Assembly: GCA_016806645.1 (NCBI GenBank)
Contig: JACSYO010001998.1
Location: forward strand, 536,001-600,000
Direction of reading: 5' to 3'
DNA: 64,000 nt
Origin: Ophiodon elongatus
Taxonomy: Eukaryota; Chordata; Actinopteri; Perciformes; Hexagrammidae
Position 1 is the first letter of the stretch; every line of letters begins with the position of its first letter. Under the pieces are notes generated by a model. It searched no databases. It worked only from the letters and a program-made list of their open reading frames with translations, and was not told where the DNA came from. Shown one piece after another: positions 48,830 through 58,382 of the stretch. The translations under genes and the position numbers were made by a program.

Positions 48830-49340
48830 AGGTTAGATGGACCCACAAGCAGAATGCTCAGTAAAATGACAGAGGGAATTTATTTTTAACTAAAAGGGGA
48901 AGATGGGAGAGGGAATGAGGACGGATGTGGGGAACGGCGGAGAGCAGTGGATGGCATGGCTACCAGGATATGGGCTGGGGAAGATGGCATGGCTGGCAGG
49001 TGCGGCTGATGAGAGCAGGCAGGCAGGCAGGGAGGCAGGGAAGCAGTTTCTAGAACACAGAGAAACAAACAATTACTGAAGAACAACAACACGAGGAAAC
49101 ATCACTGACGTAACCACGCAGACTGACTCAGCGTTCGCCCAAGAGCACATGCTATCTCTGTAGCAGACTGAAGGATCTGGCAGGGAGCGACTGGAGAGCC
49201 GGGGTAAATACACAGAGCCTGATGAGAGTGACGAGATGCAGGTGTGCTCAATCAGCCAGCAACCAGGAGCAGGAGGGGGGAAGAGGCCACGCCCACAACC
49301 ACAGGGCGACGGACAAAAGATGGTAGAGGCAACTGAGGAA
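48830..49340 (-). repeat. Probable solo LTR of a gypsy element
   Basis: On the minus strand the motifs GGGCGTGGCC (49294 down), TGATTGAGCACACC, TGCCAGATCCTT (49183 down) and TGCTTGTGGGTCC (48852 down) follow the order of the LTR at 18573-19095 (GGCGTGGCC, TGATTCCTGAGCAGC, CGCCAGATC, TGCTTGTGGGTCC). The first interval is about the same length in both (about 110-115 bp). Overall identity is low, so this is a different family member. Ends and target duplication are not clear. Confidence 0.5.
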
Positions 49341-49391
49341 AAAGAAGCATAAAAGGCAAACTTTATGTATTTTGTGAAGAAAATGTATTTT

Positions 49392-49565
49392 AAGCAATAT
49401 TTTATGGGGCCGAAGCAGGACTTAATGAGTAAGCAGCTGACATAGACAAAGCAGTATTTAAAATACTTAAAGCAGCAGTGGAAATACCTCAAGCAGTAGC
49501 TAAAATAGAGAAAGCAGTACTTGAGGAAGCAGAGTCAGTAATGTAAGTAGTTTAAGCAGTAAGTA
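49392..49565 (+). repeat. About 21-bp degenerate minisatellite (AAGCAGTA units)
   Basis: AGCAG cores sit at 49414, 49432, 49450, 49471, 49492, 49513, 49528 and 49555; four consecutive intervals (49450-49513) are exactly 21 bp. The 21-bp period keeps reading frame, so the minus-strand frame 49073-49492 shows a seven-residue pattern (KYF/KYC) that need not mean coding. Confidence 0.7.
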
Positions 49566-49907
49566 AAGTCATTGTAGAGTTGAATACATGCATATCAAGC
49601 CATTTTCTCCCCTAATAACCTATACTAGTCTTCTAACATCTTGTCATAACAGGAAATATAGTGAGCATGTTAAACAAAAAAAAGAAAAAACACAGAACTA
49701 AGAAATACTGAACTAACCCATTATAATCAATAAGCATGTTCTGCAAACTCTTTTTGTAAATCTATTCATAATGTGCGAATGAACTCAGGAACCTTTTATC
49801 AATAACTAACAACAATCTGAACTCTGAGCAAATAAATAACATCTGCCTATATCAGTAAAGTTTGCAGGATTAAAGTTAAAGAAATAGAAAATGTGAACAG
49901 AAACTGT

Positions 49908-50019
<112 letters not shown>

Positions 50020-50039
50020 CTCACAGCTGTTTTTGACAA

Positions 50040-50560
50040 AATGCAATCTATTGCTTTTCTCTATAGGGACTCACATTGACAGCTTTTTTTCTTGTCACTT
50101 GGAACAACTTTTTTTTTGGGATGCAATTAAGTGACAAAACAAAAGTTAGGTTAAGAAAACAAAACAGCCTAATTAGGTGTCAGAAAAACATCCTGATTGG
50201 GCTTCAAATCAGTAAGGACAGTTTAGGAAAATAAGTTTAAGTGTCCAACATGCCTGTGGGTTGTCAAATAACGCCTCATCAGATGGCAATGCCTAGACAG
50301 CAATGACATACAGCTGTTGTGTTTTCCTTGATGATAGGTTGACATTTCAGATACCCCGATGCATGAACTCAGATCAATGTCTCTCTTTGCTGCCCTTTTT
50401 GCTGCCATTTCTGCTGCCTTATTCAGTTCCACTCCAAGGGCACCCAAAGTAAACCCACCTATCCTCCAGCCGGCTCTGTTTCATACAGCAGAGCCAACGG
50501 CTCCACCACAAGGACGGCTCCGGCCTCCAACTTATTTATTTCAGTGTCATCAGAACCCTA
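50040..50560. other. Non-coding stretch with a weak repeat fragment
   Basis: 50120-50220 (AAAAGTTAGGTTAAGAAAAC, AAACAGCCTAATTAGG) is a poor match to the TTTAGG family. Nothing else recognised. Confidence 0.35.
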
Positions 50561-51000
50561 CACTGTATAGAAGAATTGGACATAGCCGTCTTAACGTCAC
50601 CCATTGGTCTGTGGACTTTGGTTTTGAAGCCTCGAGTTCAGCATTTAGGCCGTCGGTATCTTGGATTTTGGCCAACAACATCTTTGTTTTTTGCAAAACA
50701 GTGTATGGAAGTGACCATATATGTTCTGCGGAGGAGTGACGTAGAGACGCCATAAAGCGACCTGTCAGTAACAAGGTAGCTCCGCCCCAAATCCTACCCT
50801 GCTTTATGGTCTATTTGACTCTAAATAGACCATAATTTACTAAATGAACATCATGCTGTATTGAAGAAGACTTGAAACTTGAGATTGAGACATAAACTCA
50901 TGTTTACAATGTTTCTTTTTGCCAGAAGAGAGAATGCAAGTTTAGGGCACTTCCACATCGGCTTCACTGTTTAGAACCAGAGGTTGCCGCCTGATTAGAA
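50561..51000 (+). repeat. Copy of the 480-bp dispersed repeat
   Basis: Near-complete plus-strand copy: ACTGTATAGAAGAATTGGAC, TCACCCATTGGTCTGTGGAC, TTTTGAAGCCTCGAGTTCAG, AGTGACCATATATGTTCTGC, TTTATGGTCTATTTGACTCT, GAAGAAGACTTGAAACTTGA, AACTCATGTTTACAATGTTT and AGAACCAGAGGTTGCCGCCT. A short loss after TACAATGTTT removes the GAAGTCTATG-type part. Useful as the plus-strand reference for the family. Confidence 0.85.
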
Positions 51001-51036
51001 CTCTAAGTAGATGACTGTCAACGAGAATGGGCTGAA

Positions 51037-51052
51037 CCCTAACCCTAACCCC
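51037..51052 (+). repeat. Short telomere-like CCCTAA run
   Basis: CCCTAACCCTAACCCC, about 2.5 units, just after a dispersed repeat. Too short to be a true interstitial telomere by itself. Confidence 0.7.
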
Positions 51053-52099
51053 CACACATCCATGTGGGGCCCAGAGCCTCTTTGCTGACACCCAAAAATG
51101 TCCCAAACACAACAAAAATAATAAGAAAATCCAGGTAATTCTAGTGGGTCATTATTTTTGTGTCAGTTTTTTTTCGTTGGGTAAAATGCTGCATATTATA
51201 CCTTTTATAGGTTAAAACAACCCAACAGCTTGTTTCACAGTTAAACATTAGCAGCAGTTTGACCAGCTACAACACACTGGAATACTTGTTATGTGTACTG
51301 TATTTATACCTTAAATATGTGTATACTTGTTCCAGTGTTACTTGGATTAACATGATTTGATCTTAGAACAACGAGGACTTTTGTCTTTTTTTCATGGCTC
51401 CTGACGGCATGAAAACTAATTTTTTTAAAAATCGTACCATCCACGTGATGGCAACATGTTATTATACCCAAAAACAGTGTTGTCCGTCTGCTGCAACAAA
51501 ACCTGAAGGAGTCAACCCTCTCCCCTGCCTTATTCCACTTGTTATTCCTAACCCACTGCACACAGCATAAGCTTGTATGAAAGCCCCGAGGACACTCTGT
51601 GCTTTGATTGTGCTGCTGATGATTTCCAGCTGTTCCTCATACTTTCTGTTACTGTGATTATGGGTAGGACTGTGCCCATTATCACAGTAAAAATGGCCCC
51701 TATCTCACTGCGCATGTTAATCTCAGCGTTGTTTGCATACGTTTCAGTTCTGGCGGAGGATGGAGGATGTTTATTTCCTCGTGTTCAAAATGTGAATACC
51801 ATCCAGTGATTTAAGACAAAATAATGTATAATGAAACACAGGGAGCTGAGATAGTGGCTCCAACGGCTTTTTATTTTTTTTTGTGTGTACCAGCTGCTGT
51901 GGCAAAGTGACCAGAGTGAGAATCTGGGTTTGGCGTCTGGGGAGAGAACGCGCAATTTAATACAGTCAGCATCTCTCTCTCTCTCGCTCTCTCTCTCTCT
52001 CTTTTCCGCCCGACATCTACGATCAACCCATCCTCATGCAACAGTTCGTACGATATCTTTACAAAAAGTCAATTTCCGCTTGTTACATCGGACAGTCTT
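51053..52099. other. Non-coding stretch with one CT array
   Basis: A CT microsatellite with one CG interruption lies at 51972-52002. No gene supported. Confidence 0.45.
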
Positions 52100-52320
52100 T
52101 TTGAAATAAACTTCTGTTGTCATAGGAAACAACAGCTCGATTTAGGCAACAACACTATTTAGTTGGTGGTTTAGGAAGAGATCGTTGTTTGGGTTGAAAT
52201 AGCCACAGACTAACTACAGTACGCAAGTTACGTGACAAATAAATAAACATTGACTTCTCATTCCACATGGGGAACGGAACAGTGGTTGTTGGACCCATCC
52301 GCCCTGTGTGTGCTTTGGTG
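52100..52320 (+). repeat. TTTAGG dispersed repeat copy
   Basis: TAGGAAACAACAGCTCG, ATTTAGGCAACAACACTATT, TAGTTGGTGGTTTAGGAAGA, GATCGTTGTTTGGGTTGAAA, then GGTTGTTGGACCCATCCGCC. The order is the same as at 45700-46035. Confidence 0.6.
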
Positions 52321-52919
52321 GCCTTTATACTTCCTTGTTCATGATTACTTGGATAACAAACAAATTGATTTTGTGGGATGTGTACAAACTACGGCTCATT
52401 TATTTTAAATAGGTATAGCTACAGAATACTGGATGAGACCACCCTTTAATCTGTGGAGGGTTACCTCTGCTGAAGGCCTGTGCCAAACCGCTGCTACCGC
52501 TGCTGCGAGGCTGTTGTTCTCATAGCATTAAAAAAGCTCATCCTTCCCCCCAATTATCCACCTGTAGGCTATGAGTCTGCCTTTCCCTTTGGGGGGTAAG
52601 TTGGTATCATTGCGCGTCACTCCCTGCTGTGCTGAGCTTGATCTCTCTTTGTTGGGAGCAACAGATGTAGACTGTCCACAGTCTACATTCACTCACAATC
52701 TATTCCATATGAGCTGGCTGACTCGTTTGTTTTCAGAAAACCATACATATGTTGAATTTGGACTTTTTGTTAAAATGGGCAGATCTTTTTAAATGGATTT
52801 CACATTTGGTCAGAACTAAAGAGACGAAGTGGGGCCATTTCTGGAGGCCTTTCTTGAAAGCTATGTGGCACGATGACGAGTGTGAAGAGCGAGAAAGTCC
52901 CCCGAGGTCAAGTGGGAGT
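52321..52919. other. Non-coding stretch, nothing recognised
   Basis: No gene or repeat identified between two TTTAGG-family copies. Confidence 0.35.
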
Positions 52920-53260
52920 GGCGGTGGATGAGTCAAACAAACACAGGACTTTCACCTAGGAGAGCGCTGTTAGTGTCCGGTGTGAAAGCACAAGTAAGCG
53001 TTATGTAAGAATGTCTGCTAGCTGTGGTTATTTATTTACGTTTTATGTTGTTATATAATGCTGTTTTCTTACGTTCTTTTGTTTCATTGGTTGGTTGATT
53101 AATTACCAAATTACCCAAACCACCCAAAACCCAAACCACGATGCATTTTCTAACCTTAACAAGCAGTTTTGATGCCTAAACCTAATTAATGGTTTCATCA
53201 CCTTTAACCACGAGTCGTCATTCAATGTGACCCGTGGTTTACAATGCCAACGTTGTTTTT
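52920..53260 (-). repeat. TTTAGG dispersed repeat copy, inverted
   Basis: AAACAAACACAGGACTTTCA (52936) is the inverse of TGAAAGTCCTGTGTTTGTTT, the family tail. CCCAAACCACGATGCATTTT and GATGCCTAAACCTAATTAAT are inverse forms of the core. With 52100-52320 it forms a spaced inverted pair. Confidence 0.55.
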
Positions 53261-53466
53261 TACTGCCGACTACGTGGGCCAGAAAGAAAAAAAAGAAAAA
53301 AACACACTTTGTATTGCCATCACGACAAATTGATGACCGAAACTTTAACTTCCTTTTGGATAAGTTCTCATGTCCTTTGCAGAATAAGGACCAGCCAGCT
53401 AACTTTCCAAAAATGTGTAGGTCTAATGTCCTTGAAAAGATAGAAATATGTTAGAAACCTCTCTCT

Positions 53467-53521
<55 letters not shown>

Positions 53522-54284
53522 ATACACATACCAGAGCCCCGAGCAGTCTCATGTGTCAAATCTCACTTAGAAACTGAGTGAGCATTCATTCACACAGAAA
53601 CGTGTCATTTCACTGCCCAGCTGTCCCCTGTCATTATGATACAGGAGAGAGAGACGGACGGACGGACAGACAGGCAGACAGACAGGAGTGGAGTTAAGCG
53701 CTCTCCCAGCGGAACCACACCTCCTTTCATCCATCAGCAAAGTGGTGAAACAGCAAAATAACTGGGATGGGATGATGGATGGATGAGGCACTAAAAGTAT
53801 GATATGTGCAGAATTTCGCTAAAGGCTGGCGTTCGGTACGGAGGAGAGAGAGCAGCAGGTCGACCGGGTGGGAGCCGGTCTGGTGCAGGTTTTCTTCACT
53901 CTAATTACTATTACTATAGTTTAATTTGTTTTAAACTTATTACAACTATACATAATTTAACCTCGAGTGAAACAGAATTGAACCAGGTAGGTGACATTGG
54001 GGTCAAAGAAAACTACTGAAAGGACACCAAAGCAGCACAAATAACTGCTCTTTCTCTGTCTGCTTTGATTATTATTATTATTATGTACATATTATATAAC
54101 TCATTATAATTGTGTTTGTTTATGTAACCTCGCCTTCTGTATGCCCCCCCCACCCCATACACTGATGAGCTATTTGATGTAATGACCACACACACAAGAC
54201 CAAGTAAAAATCAACGGTGCCTGGAGTCCAGCAAAAAGGAATAAAACACACACAGTTTCAACCGCTGCACATATCACGTCCTCC
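53261..54284. other. Non-coding stretch with two simple repeats
   Basis: An AC array lies at 53469-53516 and extends as CATACA units to 53530. A GGAC/GACA tetranucleotide array lies at 53654-53690. No gene supported. Confidence 0.55.
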
Positions 54285-54840
54285 AGAGAGAGAGAGAGAG
54301 ACACACGAGCCATAAAGAGAGGGGACGCTGCATATAATGAGAAGCTATGAGACTTAAGTCGGAGAAACAGAGACAGAAAGAATGAGCAATGAAGAGGGAG
54401 GGAGAGGCCAGATTAGCGAAGCGTATCTCCAGACCGGCGTAATTACCCATCATCCTCCGCTGTAATGCTTCTCTTATCGTCCGGTTCTTCGGAGACAGGG
54501 AAACTTTGGAAACTGATCCTCTCGTCCTATTCGTCTCTTCTCTGCACCCGGCTCTCACTGCAGCAGGTCGGGAGAAGGGTGAGAGAACATTTACGGTGGA
54601 AAAGGAAAAGGGGGGTGGGGGGGGGGGAGACGAGAGATTGATGTGAACGAGAGTGACATAAAAGGTCAAGAGGAGGACAAAGGGGGGAAGTTATGATCAC
54701 AACGTTGGAAGGACGAAGATATGGAGAGGAGACAAAGAAAAAGTATAGAGAACGAGATTCATATTGAGAAGTTAAGTACACTGTAAAGGGACAGAGAGAC
54801 GTTTGGAGGAAGAAGTGGCGAGGAAGAGACGTTTAGAGGC
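54285..54840 (+). repeat. Purine-rich tract with GA array and G runs
   Basis: A (GA)8 array (54285-54300) begins a region that is strongly A/G-biased, densest at 54590-54840, with G6TG11 at 54610-54628. It is the purine counterpart of the pyrimidine tract at 33170-33735. Confidence 0.6.
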
Positions 54841-55483
54841 TTACAGCGTCTTCACACAGGCTGAAAATTGCAGGACAAGTGAAGGAGGCGTGTCACTCAC
54901 AAACCGCCTGCTGGCCTCACTTTAACTAGTGGAGGCGGATCCACAGAAACCTTTGTTTGCTTGTCCGTTTCACCTTCTTTTACGGCCACCTGAAGTTGCT
55001 ACTTATGTGTTCTGTCAGTTGCTAGTTTGTGTGACACACATTGTTAAAACACAACTTCACATGCCGGATCAATACCATCCCCAGAGAAGAGCCTTCATGT
55101 TGAACTTGTTCCACAAAACTCCGGAATATGTACAATGACAGCATTTTTATTTAATTCTTTCTTGTACAGTATGTTTAATGTTATGGAAAGACTGTGGTTT
55201 AAAAAATATTAAGCATAGCTGCATAATGGTAACACTACTTCCTGCATTGGAACTAATCATTGGGATCAGACATGAATATTGTGGTGTGGAGATGTCCAAT
55301 AGAAACTCCTTGGGCCGTATCCACTGTTAGCATGTTAGCTGGCTCTAGCTCCACATTAACGTGCACTGTCTACGCAGTCCTTTATAAAACATTGAATATC
55401 ACCAGTGGCACTCAGTCAAGACAACTCAAACGTCTGTCTCCAGTTTGTGTCAATGAACTTGCACCAAGCAATAGTGCACTAGG
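54841..55483. other. Non-coding stretch, nothing recognised
   Basis: No gene or repeat identified. Confidence 0.4.
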
Positions 55484-55725
55484 GGGCGCTGTGGCTCAGG
55501 AGGCAGAGTGGGTTGTGGATTAATTGCAGGTGGTTTGGCTCGTCCTGACAACATATCTAAGTGTTTTTTTTTAGCAAGACAATAAACCCTGAGTTGCTCC
55601 TGATGGGAAGGCGAGTGCCTTAATTGCGTCTGTGTGTGATATTGTGTGCGGATGGGTGAATAACAGACACATTATGTGCTTTGGTAAAAATAAAAAAAGT
55701 CCTCACATAAGTGCAGTCCATTTAC
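55484..55725 (+). mobile_element. tRNA-derived SINE with recognisable head
   Basis: GGGCGCTGTGGCTCAGGAGG carries an A-box-like start, followed by CAGAGTGGGTTGTGGATTAA, TAGCAAGACAATAAACCCTG, AGTTGCTCCTGATGGGAAGG, GATGGGTGAATAACAGACAC and the end motif AGTGCAGTCCATTTACCAC. The B box is eroded (GGTTTGGCTCG). It would have been transcribed by RNA polymerase III; it is probably inactive. Confidence 0.7.
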
Positions 55726-55819
55726 CACGTTTCTCTCTGTACCCTCGTTCAAAAACACACTAGCATCATCTCCTTGTTTCTGGCACAAGCGGCACCTAAA
55801 GCGTTTTTAACATCATGTC

Positions 55820-56260
55820 AATTTAGCTCATGCTTTTATCCAAAGTGACTTACCATTAGTGCATTCAACCACGTGGGTACAAATCTAAAAAAGTGCAAGA
55901 AGAACTTCCACTTCTGCTGATTTACTTATAGTGCTACATTTAGAGACAATAAGAGGCAGAGAAAGAGGGTGTTTCTTTTATTCAAGGTGTAGCCTGGATG
56001 GATGAGTTTTCAGTTTGGGGCGTTTCTGTGGAGCTTCTGCTGCCCTAATGTCAATGGGCAACTCATTCCACCATAGGCCTTTCTCACGGAAGACATTTTG
56101 ACGTGTCACGGTAGGAAAAGTGCAGGTATAAATAATTAAATTATTGGGGCCAGAAATTAATTTAGCTGCTATGATTTCAGGGCATGCTGGCTCATTCTGG
56201 GTTTTTCTCAAAGGATGCTTCCGGGTCCTACAGAGACTAGGCAAGACCCAGCATTCGGAG
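55820..56260 (-). repeat. Inverted retroposon fragment with L2-type tail
   Basis: ATGCTTTTATCCAAAGTGAC and TTACCATTAGTGCATTCA (55828-55868) are an inverted L2-type tail. 55975-56260 (GGATGGATGAGTTTTCAGTT, ATGTCAATGGGCAACTCATT) is a recurrent fish repeat; its minus-strand frame is open for 99 codons, including NVFREKGLWWNELPIDIR, which may be an eroded retroposon C-terminus. Class uncertain. Confidence 0.4.
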
Positions 56261-56324
56261 AGTACACAATGGAACACTCTAATGAGTGTAAAATTATTTT
56301 ATTTATGGAAAGCAATTTAGTTGC

Positions 56325-56490
56325 AAGCACTGTTGCCTCACAGCAACCGATCAGACCAATAGCACAGCACGCAGGAGAAATTTGGGATTCAGTGTCTTAC
56401 CCAAGGACACTTTGACATGGACTGGAGGAACAGGGGACCGGACCGCCTATCTTCCGATTGGTAGCTTTGGCTGAGCCATAGCCACCCAGC
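56325..56490 (-). mobile_element. SINE 5' half, inverted
   Basis: On the minus strand: GGTGGCTATGGCTCAGCCAA, GCGGTCCGGTCCCCTGTTCC (B-box region), CAGTCCATGTCAAAGTGTCC, TTGGGTAAGACACTGAATCC and CAAATTTCTCCTG. This is the half missing from most other copies. Confidence 0.65.
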
Positions 56491-57589
56491 TACGAGAGTC
56501 CATGGACAAAAGAATAAAATAAATTGGTAATCTTACCGCACCGATTGTAAAACACACTTTATTAAAATTTCTTGACAGAAACAAAAGAAAAATCATCAAA
56601 ACCATCTTCCACTGTTCCAACAATCACCAACTCTGGTTTGGTGCAAATCAACACTCAGATTACTCATGCTAGATGTGAAAAAGAAACAGCTGTTACGCTC
56701 TTCTCAAAGCCACCAGACCCCATTGAAACACACTGTGATTTTGCCTCGCCAATTGTTGAACAATCTTCAATCAAACTCAAGGTTTTTGGTGAGAATGAGA
56801 GAACAGACGGAGAGAACGGGTTAAAAATGGAGGGAGGAGAGAGGAACAAGAGGAAAGAGGTGGCGAGGAACAAATAGAGGGAAACCGAAAAAGAGAGAGA
56901 GAGGGATGGAGCGATGCATGTGATACAAAATGGATGAGGTTACAGTATTACAGTTGTAGCAGTTAGCGTGTTCCATTATTCATGAGGTGGTTGGGTTAGA
57001 TTGAGGTTTTCATGAGCACTGATTCTAGTCAAGTGGGTTTAAAATTGTTCCCCTGGGTGCCCACGTCTCTGAAATTGAAAACTTTTATCCAAAAATACTG
57101 GCAATTCATCTTTTTTTTTTTTTTTTTTTAACAGGCTGGGAGATGTTTTATTACTCGGTGACTCCAAATGCAGATGCTTTAAAACAGCATCCTCGAAGCA
57201 AATGAATAGAGAGTGTATCCACTGAGTTTTTCGTGCGCCAGAGATCAGTTTAATGTGTCAGAGTGGGTGGAGGTGCCAAATGATGCAGATTGAAATTCCA
57301 GTGGTTTCCCTTCTCTTCCATTATTTATTGTCAGCAGCTGTTCTGTGCTGTACACAAAACTAACAGGGAAACCAGAGGAGCCGCACGTTGAAGCCGGTAC
57401 CCTGACATAATTTCACTGCTTGTTTTTACATCTCGGCCCCGCTCTCTGGTTGACAGCCTCATCTCCTCTGCCTGCCTGCATGGTCTTGACTTTTGCTCAA
57501 TTCTAACTCCAAGTGCACTTGAACTTTCTATTTCAGCTGCCTGGCCTGAGTGTCGTGTTTTTTTGGGGGTTCTAACCACTTTGTGCTGA

Positions 57590-57594
<5 letters not shown>
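56491..57594. other. Mostly non-coding, one exon-like open stretch
   Basis: 56579-56790 is open and flanked by splice-like signals (see findings). T runs occur at 57112-57129. The rest is unrecognised. Confidence 0.35.

Positions 57595-57638
<44 letters not shown>
57595..57638 (+). repeat. (GT)n microsatellite
   Basis: About 21 perfect GT units. Confidence 0.95.
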
Positions 57639-57639
<1 letters not shown>

Positions 57640-57899
57640 CACCACCTTCTCTTGCAGGACATTCTGCTGCAGCTGCCGGGTGCTCATCAGAAAACATTCA
57701 CTGCAAGCCTTTCCACCCACGTTCCAATGCTGTATGTTTACAGTCATTGACACTGACTCCATTTGTAGAGGAATTCAATGAGGTGTACACCTCCTCTAAA
57801 TAGGACACCATTGGTGTTTTTTTTTTTTTATCATTTGAGTAATTGAGTTAGTTAGTTTAGCGTTATTTAATCAGGCACCCTCCTGCCATTGAGAAAATG

Positions 57900-58382
57900 T
57901 CCTAAACTTGCATTCTCTCTACTGACCAGCAGAGGGCGACTCCTCTGGTTGCAAAAATAAGTCTGATTGTATAGAAATCTATGAGAAAATGACTTTACTT
58001 CTCTCTTGATTAATTACCTCAGTAAACATTGTAAACATGAGTTTATGTCTCAATCTCTAGTTTCAAGTCTTCTTCAATACAGCATGATGTTCATTTAGTA
58101 AATGATGGTCCATTTAGAGTCAAACAGACCATAAAGCAGAGCATGCTTTAGGGCGGGGCTACCTTGTGACTGACAGGTTGCTGCCAAAGCAATGGCTTCA
58201 CGCCTCTGCATTCCACATATGGTCACTTCCGTTCAGTTGTTGCAAGAAACAAAGATGGCGATGGCCGAAATCCAAGATGGGGACGGCCAAAATGTCAAAC
58301 TTGAGGCTTCAAAACTGCAGTACACAAACCAGTGTGGGACATCACGACGACTACGGCCACTTCTTATACAGTCTATGATTGA
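57900..58382 (-). repeat. Full-length copy of the 480-bp dispersed repeat, inverted
   Basis: On the minus strand it runs from CATAGACTGTATAAGAAGTG (58378 down) through TTTTGAAGCCTCAAGTTTGA, CATCTTGGATTTCGGCCATC, AGTGACCATATGTGGAATGC, TTTATGGTCTGTTTGACTCT, GAAGAAGACTTGAAACTAGA and AGTCGCCCTCTGCTGGTCAG to TGCAAGTTTAGG near 57900. It keeps all sections seen in the other copies and is the best single representative. Confidence 0.85.

Noticed and set aside
49392..49565. Possible CRISPR-like array because of regular 21-bp spacing
   Set aside because: Units are degenerate, there are no distinct spacers, and the sequence is a vertebrate minisatellite.
50359..50447. Ala/Lys-rich minus-strand sequence (AAEMAAKRAAKRD)
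   Set aside because: Caused by GCTGCC-type repeats; no further similarity to a DNA-binding protein.
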